From Epiperipatus broadwayi (lineage: Eukaryota; Onychophora; Udeonychophora; Euonychophora; Peripatidae), in NCBI GenBank assembly GCA_028023455.1, contig JAQFVV010000013.1:16132258-16196257 (forward strand): 64,000 nucleotides of DNA, written 5' to 3'. This document shows, in pieces, positions 11,656-26,200 of the stretch (position 1 is its first letter; each line of letters begins with the position of its first letter). The notes beneath the pieces were generated by a model. It made no database searches. It was not told the origin of the DNA and saw only the letters and a program-made list of their open reading frames with translations. Position numbers and translations under genes: made by a program.

Positions 11656-13420
11656 ATATATATAATTAAAATATGAGATACATTGGCTAGGAGGCTTAAT
11701 TGTCATTGGGATAAAGCATTTTCTTATCCACTATGGCCATATGAGTATTAATTTAACTGTCTACCATTCAAGTGCCTGAGAATTGCATCTACACAAAATG
11801 GAAATCTATGTAAGGAGCAACATAAAACTACCTACTGCCAACTTAAATAAATCCAAGATATGCTGTATAAAATTAATGAAAAGTTCTTCAACATGTGTAA
11901 TAAAAAATGCATCAACTATAATCTTACTTTGTGTAAAGAGGACTCTGAAAAATAATTATGCTTTAACCTATTGATTCATAAAAGATTGTAAAATTATGTT
12001 TTATTTTCTGTTGTATAAATCTGTATTTTTATTTTTATTTATTATCTCATCTTATATTTGGAAAATGCTATTTCTAATTCTACAGGGAACAGTCCAACAT
12101 AAGAAAATTTCAAGAGGGTAGGGGAGGGGGGAGGTTGAGAAGTCTTTTTTTTTTGGTTTTTAATAAAATCTAGGTGATTTATTTTTTACCAAGAGATTTG
12201 GGACTAAACTATGCACAAAAAAATTAAGTGCTCCACTAGACTATTTAATGGTAAGAGTTTTTTTTGAAGCCACTGATATAAATTATGCTACAACATGACA
12301 TGACTATTTATTATATATGTGTTACTAATCGTGTTCTTAAGATATAATGAGTAAATGATTAACACTTTTAAAATAGTATTTTTTATCATATTCTGTGTTG
12401 TTTTATTATACTTTTCCACAATTAAAATTGCATACTACATCTGAAGTTGCATTAAAATTTACATGGAGTTAGCAATCTCCCTTTTAATTAATAATTTTTT
12501 TAATTATCTTGGATATACAGATGTCTATATTATGGGTATCTATAATGGGAAGTAAGGGTGATTAGTTTTAAATTGTTTAAGTAAAGAAATGATAGATACT
12601 CATCATAGACATAAAAACTGTAAGTACTTGTAGGGAGATATCCAAGTAAGTTATGGGCATTTGTAAATATTTTTCTTTTTGAAATTTTTCTTTTCTAAAT
12701 TGATTGGGAATTTATTTTTATGTTTGAATATATCTTATTTTTTTGTAAATAAATATTATGAAGTTTTGTTAATTGACAAGATCTCTGTAGTTTTGTTGAT
12801 CCAGCATTTGCATTCAGTTCAGCATTTACATTCCATCTTATAGCCAATATTTTATACATGCACTCACCCACATTTATTGTTTGATGGATATGTGAGAATA
12901 TGTTGAATAAATGTTATTTCTTTCTAATAGATAGGATGTATTATTTTAGTTGTTGATTAATAATTTGCATAGATACATACCTGTTAAGAGATTCACATGT
13001 GAATTTTTTTTGAGTTCGAATATCTGAGGCAATGGTTTTGGAAAAGAGTGGTGAGATGTAATTGCTTTGATGGATAATGCTTAGGCTAGTCTATTAAAGA
13101 TGCATGTAATCATGAGTCAGGTGTTTGATTGTGTTATCTCTAGCATCCTACATGAAGACCCTAGGTCCGACAGTAGTTAGATGTGAGCTTGCTCTCTTTC
13201 TCTTATATACATGGATGGACCGGACTGTTGCATTTAGCACTATCAACTTTAGGATATGTAAGATAGGTGTACCAGCAATTAGAGATTTGACCTAAGTTGA
13301 TTATGTGTTATGGATGAACCAGCTGATTGTTGAAGTTGATCTGTGTGTCCAAATGTATTTGCTGACCGAAACATCCGGGTAATATTTGCTGACCGGAACA
13401 TCCGAGTATATCCGACCATA
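11656..13420 (+). repeat. Left direct repeat, third fragment
   Basis: Matches 19630-21391 at about 95 percent by eye from AATTAAAATATGAGATA to GTATATCC(G/A)ACCATA. The 63-codon open frame at 11783-11974 is broken by indels in the right copy (for example near 19889), so it is not a gene. Near the end a 25-bp unit (ATTTGCTGACCG, AACATCCG) is tandemly doubled on the left only. Confidence 0.85.
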
Positions 13421-13957
13421 CCATTACATCTGGTGCCATCAACTTTGGGGCCATGGATACCATTACATTTGGCACCCAAAACATGTTAGGCATGGAGATA
13501 TTATAGTTGCAAGGGAGGTTTAGCCATTTGACAGAAATTTAAAAAAAAAATAAATTTTTTTTTGTTGAATAATTTTAACCCTGCCACTTGTATAACATGT
13601 TCAATTAATACTAAACCACTATTTTATATATGCCTATAACAAATAAATAGTATACCTAAATATTAAATAAAAACATAAAACACCTAAAATTTAAATATTA
13701 GTAAAAAAATGCATATAAAGAATGAATGTGGGATCAATAAACAGAGACTTGTAAAACAATTAATTCAAGAATAAATTGGCACTAAAGTAGAGGAGTCAGG
13801 CAATGCAAAAACTAATCTAAATGTAGACAGTGAAAGTCAAATAAAAATTTGATATAGAAGTTAAAGGTACATATGGTATAGTTGGGGAAAATGTAAAACC
13901 CTGAGACAATTAACTATTATAATATTTTTTATAAGTAAAAGTTGTTTAAAATAATTA
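13421..13957 (+). other. Leader between direct repeat and gag remnant; possible primer-binding site
   Basis: Immediately after the left direct repeat comes CCATTACATC then TGGTGCCATCAACTTTGG. An LTR ending in CA followed within 2 bp by TGGTGCC would fit an LTR/primer-binding-site junction, and TGG is the expected start of such sites. I did not match it to a tRNA. The rest, up to the gag-like frame, is AT-rich and shows no coding signal. Confidence 0.3.
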
Positions 13958-16106
13958 ATGCTATTAAGAAATAGAAAAAAGTTATTGAGTATGAAAACAG
14001 AAGTTTGTCAAGTAGAAATAAGTGATATTGAAGTAGAGAAGAGTGAAGTTAGTGATGTCATGATAGGTGAAGATGAGATTAGCCATGATGGAGGGTCTTT
14101 GCCTAGACAAACATCTGGAGGGTCTGTATCTGAAGGTGACCTCTTCCCACAAACATGTCAAGATGATGAAATGACCATTGAGTCCCAAGAGACTATTATT
14201 GAAATAGTTCAATCACCTTGAATTGAAGTCATTCAGCCTATGGAAGGTGGGATGTCCATGACAGAAATGTTACAAGTGATTTTGGATAAGATGAGTAATA
14301 TGGACACAAATATGAAGAATCTGAAATCTGAAATGAGTAATATAAAACTTGATATAAAGGGTATGAATGAAAGTGTGAACCAATTGAAGGCTAATATGGT
14401 TACTAAAGATGAAGTAAAAAAATTAAAAGTTAATATAGATAGCATAGAAGTCGGAATGGGAGATATGGTAACTAAGGCTGATGTGGTTAACATGGAAGTT
14501 AGAATTGAGCAAGGGATGAAGGAAAATACAGATAGTATGCAAGAAAAACTACAACAAGAAATTAAAGATGTGGAGACATGACTGTCACTAGAGTTAAGTT
14601 GTCTTTTTAGAAGAGTAATGTTGGGTTGAAACAAGAAATAGGGGAAATGAGTCAAGAAGTGGAGGAAAAAGATACGCAATGTAGACAATGTTTATAAGAA
14701 TTTAAACATTGTGTCACCAGTCAATTAACTATTAAATACCAAGAGGTGTGTCAAAGTCAAGAGTCCTTCAAAGAAGAGATCTGTGAGAGTCAAAGGAAGC
14801 ATGCAGATGAAATGCATGAAGAAATGAAGGCTACCACTGCAATTTTAGACCAGTTCACAACCAAACCAAATACAGAATTGGAAGCATGTTGTAAAATTTT
14901 AGAAACACATGGTGAAACTATAGAGACACATAGGAAAACTACAGAAACTATAAGTTGTGACCTAAAACATTTAGATGAGGTTCTTAGCCGAAGACTGGAG
15001 GGAATTGAATTACGAGTGTCACAAAATACTCAGATGATAAGGATACAAAAGAATGAGGTAGAACTGAGGACACAGGGCCGATGAGGTGGAAGGGATGAAG
15101 CAGAAGTTCACTGAGAGACTTCTAGCAGGGATCTCGTTCAGACATGTGAATCATGTTTGGAGCCTACTGCACAATGCCAAATGACATAAGGGATAGATTA
15201 TCTTTTCCACAGTGACTATGAACACCTCATGTGAAGCCTGCTGAACCAAGTAAATCACATGGCCACTTGATGCAAGTTAGTGTGATCAATTAATTTGTGA
15301 AACTCAAAATTTTTAAGGGATTAGCTAATGAAGCCCTGATAGAACATTTAAAATGTCTTGAGTTATACTTCTTGGTGAATCAGAATTTGATTGAAGATGA
15401 AAAAGTGATAATTGCTTATAGACACTTATAGGGTGATGCACCGATGTGGTGGGAATGCTTATATCAAACCCCATCCACTTATGAGGAGTATCAAACTTTA
15501 TTGGTGAAAAACTTTTGGGATAAAGAAAAGCAGGAGGCCTTTCTTTATCACTTATTTCAGGAGAGATACAAACCAGCACCAGGGGAAACCATGACTAAGT
15601 TTTTCCATCACCAGGTTAGCAAGCTGTGAATGCTTGAAACTTACCACCTAAACAAGACTGCAATTATAAGGATAATTAAAAAGAACTTGCCTTTGATGAT
15701 AGAGCAGTCACTTTTATACACTAATGCCAAAAGCATTGAGCAAGTTGCAGCATTGCTTAATAGCATAGACTTAAGTAATGCTAATTTATCTAACTGGATT
15801 CCAGAAAAAAGAAATGAAGAGCCTACTGTGAATATGATCAATTATAAGAGGTGGAGAAGTAATAATAACCCATACAATTGGAAGGGTAAATCATTACCAC
15901 AAAAACCCTCATATATGTGGTCCCCAAAGGAAAACTATGTGGGCAATGACAAAATTAGGTCGAATCCTACAAAACACCCAGGAGAATCTCCTAAACCAGG
16001 AATAACTCGACCAGGATACAGCAGAGACCAAACTAAAAAAAAAATTGAGGTTGTGTTCCCCACTTTAAGAAGCCAAAGAAACACTACGGAATACAGATCA
16101 AATTAA
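13958..16106 (+). pseudogene. Degenerate LTR-retrotransposon gag
   Basis: A chain of open frames broken by stops and frameshifts. 13958-14221 (acidic, Ser/Glu-rich) and 14240-14581 are in one frame separated by a TGA. 14240-14581 and 14746-15084 (another frame) are rich in Lys/Glu/Met with heptad-like spacing, consistent with coiled coil. From about 15318 the frame reads like a gag capsid segment: EALIEHL, then a TAG in place of a sense codon, then GDAPMWWE, a Tyr-Glu-Glu-Tyr region, FWDKEKQEAF, FQERYKPAPGETMTKFF. It crosses a TGA at 15627 and continues at 15630 (MLETYHLNKTAIIRIIKKNLP). The tail is basic and rich in Asn and Pro with no zinc knuckle. Tryptophan-containing segments followed by a Pro-Gly-Glu motif are typical of Ty3/gypsy gag and related capsids. 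With about 2.5 kb direct repeats on either side it is plausibly the gag of one decayed element. Confidence 0.65.
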
Positions 16107-16204
16107 TGTATATATGTAAAATAGTTAACAGTGATGTGAATGTTCAAGACAAGTTAATGTATATATGTAAAATAGTTAATAGTGATGTGAATGTTCAAGA
16201 CAAG
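16103..16204. repeat. 51-bp tandem duplication at the 3' end of the gag remnant
   Basis: Two copies (16103-16153 and 16154-16204) of a unit starting TTAATGTATATATGTAAAAT and ending TTCAAGACAAG, differing at about one base. Confidence 0.9.
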
Positions 16205-16311
16205 GCTAAAAGTCAGTTGGAGCAAAGATTTCATATACATGTGTCATAAGTCATAAAAGATTAGGTCATTTCAACACAATAATACTATGAGTAAACAATA
16301 CCATTTGTAAG

Positions 16312-16416
<105 letters not shown>

Positions 16417-16469
16417 ACAGCTGTACATCATGACATAAATACTGAAGTAGTTTTAAAATGACTCATGAA

Positions 16470-16668
16470 GTGTTACATAATAAAGCAAAACTGAGAAGAA
16501 TGAGAAGGAATATCCATATAAAATTTCAGATAAGGACCGAGTACCTGTAAGAACTCACCATCTCACCATCAAAACAAGACCCCCAAGAAAACAAGTATAA
16601 AAACTTGTACGATCAATAAAGGGATCATATGTCATAGTAAAACAGACAGATCCTAATGTTTTGGGTTA
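16470..16668 (+). pseudogene. Remnant of integrase C-terminal region (Ty3/gypsy type)
   Basis: One frame gives HEVLHNKAKLRRMRRN. After a frameshift near 16520-16525 the adjacent frame gives DRVPVRTHHL, a TAA, then KLVRSIKGSYVIVKQTDPNV. The order Lys-Ala-rich helix, D-R-V, T-H-H-L and K-G-x-Y-x-I-V is the pattern seen at the C-terminal end of many Ty3/gypsy integrases. Protease, RT, RNase H and the integrase core are not visible between this and the gag remnant, so pol is almost entirely deleted. Confidence 0.5.
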
Positions 16669-18911
16669 AACATGAAAGTAGAAGTTAGAGGCATATACAA
16701 TGCCAGGATATATTGAAACCATATCTTGGTCAATTAATAGAATAGTATGAGATAAATAATTTGATCACCAACTAATAGTTAGCAGTAGAAATGATAATGA
16801 AGTTAAGAAAAAAGTGAGAGAACATGAAAAAAAAAAGGTTTTAGGGTTATATTAATTAAGATATTGTATTTATGAGGGTATGCTTCAGTAGACATACTGG
16901 TATACCTTAGAACTGACCACAGTTTTTTGAGTCAATCCACATGTGGTGATGGATACTCTAGTTCATGTAGTCCTCAAAATCCAGTAAGTCTCTAGAGAAG
17001 AGCAGGAGAGAGATTAGTGAACAAAGATATGTATCATCTGTTATAGAGATACATAGATGGTCAGGTTCATACTATAAAGTTGAAATGCAATATATATATA
17101 TATTATAACATTTTCCATTTTGCTAGGCCTCTACACACTAATATAAACTGCGCATGAGTTGATCAAGCTATGTCAAAAAAGAAGAGTTATATTTCTATTC
17201 TAAAAACATAGCTATATTTCCTGATCAACTCGGCCTATTAATTGTTGAGAATTGTGCTATTGACGAAATCAGCTTTTAATTTATTTAATCTGGGCACCAG
17301 AATTCCTAAGAATTCACTGAAATCATCATATAACATCTCACAAATAAAAAAAAATACTTTTAAACTAATTGGTATTACATCATACAATAACGAGAATTAT
17401 TTTTTTAAGATTATTATTCCTGGGCTTATTCAAACATATTGGCAAAGGTAAATTACATTTTTAAATCTTATTAAACTACTAATAATTTAATAATAATAAA
17501 AAAATTATTATTAATAACGGACAAATGAAAATTGATATTATAACAGATTAAAAATCTGTTTAAGTTAAAATGAAAATTCCTAATCAAGTAAATCAGAGAG
17601 AACACATATTAATTCAAATATGAAGCAATCAATAAAATAAAATAATTAATTAAAAAGTTCTGGTATAAACAAAAGTCTCTTGTACAGAAAAAATGAAAGT
17701 CTCTATCGGGATTATTTTAAGACTTGTTTGCAAACGCTTAATTTTGTCACAATCAGGAATAAGTAGTCTTAACTTACTGGTAAGTTTTGTGAATTCACGA
17801 AGGTTGTAGATAACTATGCATAGTTTTTCGGGGTTGAATTGAGCTCACAGCCTTTGATTATTAGTTGATCTTGGTGCTGGTTCCATAGGCTAGTCACGTA
17901 AGCTTCTCTGGTGTCCATCGGTAATGATGTCAGCTAAAGCTCCAATCTACTCTCGTATGAATAACTTTTTCATCGTAGAGTGGTCTGGATTCTCTAATCC
18001 AAAACCAACCAAAAGAATATCAGCTAAACCAAGACGTTCCTCCAACCGAATCCCTCCTTTTTATACTAGAGGTCCCGTTGTCGGACTTCTGCGCATGCTA
18101 ATATCATGGCGTTTTGTGTTTATAATCTTATACAGTCTTTATCATTTTTCAATTACTAAGTTCTCATTTTTTTTTATCAAGTTTTTCGGCCATGTTTAAT
18201 TAGCTAAAATATTTTTCTTTTAGCTTATCTTTTTACTTGCTTTTGGAATTCTTTTGTTCTCTCTAATTCTACTTTTATTTCCAGTTAAGTAAAAAAAAAA
18301 ATACGAAAGAAAAATTTAACTTTCATTGTACATTATTTTTTTAAAAAAAAAAATTAGTCAAAAAAAAATCTAAATTTACTTTTATTTTTTATCTTTTAAC
18401 CAAATTCCAATATATTTGCAACGTATATAAATAAATGTTACAATATATATATGTATATATAATACCCTAAGGAGATTTCTCACTTGGAATGATGTGTAAT
18501 TATTGAGAGAGGGAATGCCAGGACAAGTATTCGAAGTTGAGTGATTGAAGGAAATGGAGGTAAGCAAGTGTTCTGATTTTTCACAGATAATAAGGAAGGT
18601 TAATATACCCAAAATGAACATGCTTTAAACTCATTAGGAGATAAAATTTTGATCTATGATAAAATTTGGATCTTGTGTAGGGAAGGGAAATTGTAAGGGT
18701 ACCATAGGATTGTACCCACAACCAACCTTTAGCCAATTGTTTTTTTATGTAGTTAGCATCTAAAGATTAAATAATAATAAAAGTTTTTGCTAGAACACTT
18801 TTGGAGAAAATAAATGTTTTTATATTTTTAGCAGTGTATTAACTACATATTATGTATTGGGAATGATGGGTAATTTACCAGGAAAACCACATATATATAT
18901 ATATTAGTAAT
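16669..18911 (+). other. 3' part of the interval between the direct repeats; no gene recognised
   Basis: A downstream stretch (16680-16720) could continue the integrase tail (RGIYNAR-like), then coding similarity disappears. 17690-18200 is less AT-rich than its surroundings and contains a promoter-like patch on the minus strand. The 91-codon plus-strand frame at 17924-18199 overlaps it, ends in a hydrophobic Phe-rich stretch and matches nothing I know. No clear polypurine tract is visible directly before 18912. Confidence 0.4.
18057..18065 (-). promoter_or_regulatory. Minus-strand TATA box candidate resembling the E1 promoter
   Basis: The minus strand reads CTCTAGTATAAAAAGGAGGG followed by ATTCGGTTGG; E1 has CGAGTATAAAAGCTGGATTC followed by AATTGTTG. 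No CCAAT is present 21 nt upstream. The resemblance suggests another LTR-like promoter, but the element ends are not defined. Confidence 0.35.
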
Positions 18912-21391
18912 AAAATTTTATTATTAAGAAAATATCAATCTTGATAAAAAAAATTGTACATAGTTATTATATATATATTGATCATTGTATTGTGTTAATT
19001 AAACTGACAATGACTTAAATAAAAACAATAATTATAGCAATAGAAAATAAATCAATATCTGAATATAAGAAAGATAATAGTATAATGTTGTAAATTTATT
19101 TTGTAATTTTTTTTTCTTAAATGAATTGATATAAAAAAATATTTTAAAAGATGCAATGCTGGAATGCTGGTTTAAACAATAGAAATATCGCCAATATAAA
19201 AAGGAAACAATTAAAAATTCATTGGATTATTTTTGCTTGGCATTCGATCTGACAAGTTAAGTTTTATTAGAGCTATTATTTTAATATTTTTTCTGCAAAA
19301 TGGACATTTTTTTTAAAGTAGGGTCTCAACAAATATCAATGCTTTCCTAGTTAATTCGTCATTCGGGAAAAAAATAGAGGAACTAAATAGAACTTTCTTA
19401 TTCTAATTTATCAAGCAGATAAGTGGAAATAATTTATCAATTTAAATTTTAAACAAGAAAAGTAATATGATTTTTGTTTAAAAGAAATTGAAAAAAGAAA
19501 TCAGAACAGTTGATTTAATTTAATGTTTATATAGCCAATATTACAAATAGTAAAGAGCTTTATTCTGTCTATAAATATATTTTATTAAATGCAAACCACA
19601 TATATATTTATATAAAGCTATATATATATAATTAAAATATGAGATATGTTGGCTAGGAGGCTTAATTGTCATTGGGGTGAAGCATTTTCTTATCCACTAT
19701 GGCCATATGAGTATTAATTTAACTGTCTACCATTCAAGTGCCTGAGAATTGTATCTACACAAAATGAAAATCTATGTGAGGAGTAACATAAAAATACCTA
19801 CTGCTAACTTAAATAAATTCAAGATATGCTGTATAAAATTAATCAGGAGTTCTTCAACATCTGTAATAAAAAATGCATCAACTATAAGAACTTTGTGTAA
19901 AGAGGACTCCAAAAAATAATTACGCTTTAACATATCGATTCATAAAATATTGTAAAATTATGTTTTATTTTCTGTTGTATAAATCTGTATTTTTATTTAT
20001 TATCTCATCTTATATTTGGAAAATGCTATTTCTAATTCTACAGAGAACCATCCAACATAAGAAAATATCAAGAGAGTGGGGGAAGGGGAAGGTTGAAAAG
20101 TCTTTTTTTTTTTTTTTTGGTTTTTAATAACATCTAGGTGATTTATTTTTTACCAAGAGATTTGGGACTAAACTATGCACAAAAAAATTAAGTGCTCCAC
20201 TAGAATATTTAATGGTAAGAGTTTTTTTTGAAGCCACTGATATAAATTATGCTACAACATGACATGACTATTTATTATATATGTGTTACTAATCGTGTTC
20301 TTAAGATATAATGAGTAAATGATTAACACTTTTAAAATAGTATTTTTTATCATTTTTTATCATATTCTGTGTTGTTTTATTATACTTTTCCACAATTAAA
20401 ATTGCATACTACATCTGAGGTTGCATTTAAATTTACATGGAGTTAGCAATCTCCCTTTTAATTAATAATTTTTTTAATTATCTTGGATATACAGATGTCT
20501 ATATTATGGGTATCTATCATGGGAAGTAAGGGTGATTAATTTTAAATTGTTTAAGTAAAGATATGATAGATACTCATCATAGGCATAAAAACTGTAAGTA
20601 CTTGTAGGGAGATATCCAAGTAATTTATGGGCATTTGTAAATTTTTTTTTTTTTAAAAATTTTCCTTTTCTAAATTGATTGGGAATTTATTTTTATGTTT
20701 GAATATATCTTATTTTTTTGTAAATAAATATTATGAAGTTTTGTTAATTGACAAGATCTCTGTAGTTTTGTTGATGCAGCATTTGCATTCAGTTCAGCAT
20801 TTATATTCCATCTTATAGCCAATATTTTATACATGCACTCACCCACATTTATTGTTTGATAGGTATGTGAGAAGATGTTGAATAAAGGTTATTTCTTTCT
20901 AATAGATAGGATATATTATTTTAGTTGTTGATTAATAGTTTGCACAGATACATACCTGTTAAGAGAGTCGAATGCGAATTCTTCCTGAGTTCGAATATCT
21001 GAGGCAACAGTTTTGGAAAAGAGTGGTGAGATGTGAGATGAGCTGATTTGAATTACATGTGGCTTTGACCAATAATGCTTAGGTTAGTCTATTAAAGATG
21101 CATGTAATCATGAGTCAGGTGTTTCATCGAGTTATCTCTAGCATCCTACATGAAGACCCTAGGTCTGACAGTAGTTAGATGTGAGCTTGCTCTCTTTCTC
21201 TTATATACATGGATGGAACAGATTGTTGAATTTGGCACTATCAACTTTAGGATATATAAGATAGGTGTACCAGCACTTATAGATTTGACCTAAGTTGATT
21301 ATGTGTTATGGACGAACCAGCTGATTGTTGAAGTTGATCTGTGTGTCCAAATGTATTTGCGGACTGGAACATTTGGGTATATCCAACCATA
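18912..21391 (+). repeat. Right direct repeat, intact copy (about 2.48 kb)
   Basis: This block is the uninterrupted counterpart of 1717-1776 + 6661-7384 + 11656-13420 and shows the empty sites of the insertions there. Differences from the left copy are mostly single substitutions and small indels in poly-T or AT tracts. Direct orientation, similar length after removing the insertions, and an interval containing gag and integrase remnants fit a pair of long LTRs. Against that, I cannot find convincing TG...CA ends or a target duplication. A segmental duplication is the alternative. Confidence 0.8.
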
Positions 21392-21397
21392 ATGATA

Positions 21398-23258
<1,861 letters not shown>

Positions 23259-26200
23259 TATTGTAATGGTCAGGTTTTTACATTTGTGAACAGAATCGAA
23301 GCAAAGCCGACCAGACCAGGATTGTGACACCCCAAATCTGACCACACTTCAGCTCATCTTCCAGAACTCCAAAACTCAAGACCCTATGAATGACCACACC
23401 TGAAGCTACATGTAGTATACAATTTCATTCATGACCGACGTAGGTCAAGAAGACACAATAAGACTCTGATAAACAAACAAAGACTCTTAAATAGACTAAA
23501 TATATTACTAGACTATTAATGCATAGTTTTATGAATGAATAGTTAATAATTAAAATTGGACTGAAGTGAATCAATGACAAGACAGAGAATGAAATACACT
23601 AAATTAGTTATAATTTATTTACAAGTAAAATAAATTTGACAATATCATTACAGAATTTCAGTGTAGAATGTATGCAGGCATTGGGTAGATAAGAGATAAC
23701 ACATTCTCTTCTTACACTGAATTTAAAAATGAACTTATACAAACAATCATTGAATTTTGACATAGATGAGTTTAACATATGCCCATCTTATGAAATGATT
23801 TACAACTGATGCATAAAAGTCATTACATTATGTCTATAAATCTAGTTATGCCAAATCCTATTAAATTTATGACTGTTATATAATAATAAAAAGTCAGATG
23901 TCACATGACTTATATATAGCTTGCATTTACCAATAAGTAAACTTAAGAGCATGCTATAACTCTAAACAAGCTTTTTTTTTATTATTATGATAAATGCTAC
24001 TACAAGAGAAGGCATTTATATCATCTTTATCTTAGATTGTCCCCATCCCCAGACCAGTTTCGACCTATGGGTCTCTTCAGTGAGAAGTTGGGACACTAAA
24101 TTCAAAAAACCAACTCAAGCTGTTGGGGTTTTGGCTAAATTAAATGGCTAAGCCTATTAATATATGGAGTATATAATTTTTTCAGTTGGAGAGCTGACTT
24201 TAAAGACATGCAGATGTCTAAAGGTTTATATCTTCTTTTTGAGAAATATATTTTAAATAAATGCTTAGCTTGAGTTGGTTTTTTGAATCTAATGTCCCAA
24301 CTCCTCATTGAAGAGACCCATAGGTTGAAACCGGTCTGGGGATGGGGAAAATCTAAGATAAAGAGGATTTGAATGCCTTCTCTTGTAGTAGCATTTATCA
24401 TAATAAAAAAATAAAATAAAATAAAGGCTTGTTTAGAGTTATAGCATGCTCTTAAGTTTACAGACTGTTATATAAGTAATTATATTAAGCCCTGATCAAT
24501 CTAACATTTCATTTATTATTGCAAATACAATATTATTTAACGACGAGCACATAAACGAGTTCAAGTAACATAAGATCAAACCTGGCTTTCAAGATAAATT
24601 TTTCTGATTAATGCTGAAAGTGCTATGTTAAGGTGGGAGAATTGGCTGCATAAGATTTTACCAATGCGCTATGGCGCAGATAAATGATAATAGGAAAAGT
24701 CACTCTGCATACGGATGAATGACTCCAGGGTTCTTGCGACCAATGCCGGTACCCTGTAACCGATTGTCATGCTGCGAAAAAGAAACATATGTGTTCAGAA
24801 ATGGTGGGGGACTTATGTGCTAACCTGGCCTTGGCTTAGGCTTCGCTACTGCTCTACCCTATAAGATAAGATGTGCCGGCTTCAGCGAGGCTCTGTCTTA
24901 ATATACATATCATACGTATAGCAGCAAAATGAGAAGAAATCTAATAAAATAATAGATCACATCCCCCAAGCAAAGAATATTATATTTCATACCATGAAAT
25001 ACAAGACAATAACATATTAGCTCTATTAAAGTAAAACCAACTCTTGTGTAGCCTGATAATAAATGGCTATGCTACTGACGGGGATATTAATAAATCTTTA
25101 CTTCAACACGCTTGATCTATTCGATTACGTTATAGATAATTAATACTTTAAGGAGGGAAAGTATATTTCTATGGACTTAGGAAGAACTTAAATGACAAAT
25201 ATACTTATAACTATCATCAAGGCTAATCTAAATCTTAATAAAAATATAAAGTTTAAGCTTTTAAATTCAACGAGCCACATTTCACATTTTAAATCATCAT
25301 TAACAAAAATAATAATGAGCGCAAGGCAAGTCGTTATTATTTATAAAAATAGGATTTTGAAACAGTGTGAAGAAAGATGATGCTATAAAACAAATTACGT
25401 GAAGATGTTTAAATAATATCTTCTTAAAAACATTAAATTAAGTGCTCACTGTTTCAAAATATTGGCATATGAAATAAATTTAATAAATTTGATATATTTA
25501 AATAAGCATTTAATTAAAATAAGCAAAGAAATATAGAGATAACCGCAGTGATATAACTTTAAATTAGACACTAGTAATTTACTTTTAAGTGAAAGGGAAA
25601 TATAAATAGTCAGATTATTTAAACTTTAGCAACATTAATTATGATAGCAATTTAAACATTATTTTGAATTATAGTTACACTTAGTTTTACAATTATTTTA
25701 AAGAGAGTTAGCTAACTTATATAAAATTTACACAGAGCTCTGTGGTTTTGAAAATAAAATTGTACCGGTCTTATTCATCTGGACAGCAAATGCTGGGCTA
25801 TAGGTTTATTGAGCTTGACTGGGCGGCTGGTGGCATCATCTTCTTTTCCCGATCTGTTAGGCTTGAGTCTGCTGGCGGCATGATGGTTAAAACATTGTGA
25901 TGAGAGACATATTGCTCTCCCTGCAGAGTAACAGCAAAGAAATGCCCATTTTTAGTCGGACATATTAGAACATAAACAGACATGGAAACTGACTGCAATT
26001 TCTTTCTAAAAATAAATGTCTATCCTTGTTTAAAATTACAAAGTATTTATAGGTTTGGTCAAGCACTTAAATTATCGAAAAATCTGAGATAATTTATGAA
26101 ATGTTAGAACCATTCCCTAAACTATAATAGTTAAGATTTTTCGTTGTAAACAATTTCCAATTTAGATTTTAAAAATAACTTTTAATTTTTTCTAATATGT

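Noticed and set aside
13279-13493. Overlapping minus-strand frames with repeated RMFRSAN-type phrases
   Set aside because: They come from a small tandem duplication at the end of the left direct repeat and are not conserved as frames in the right copy.
17924-18199. Plus-strand frame of 91 codons
   Set aside because: No homologue recognised, hydrophobic AT-driven end, overlaps a promoter-like patch on the other strand; more likely chance.
24135-24401. Minus-strand frame of 88 codons
   Set aside because: Lies in the nested fold-back arms; its sense is not conserved between the two arms and no family is recognised.
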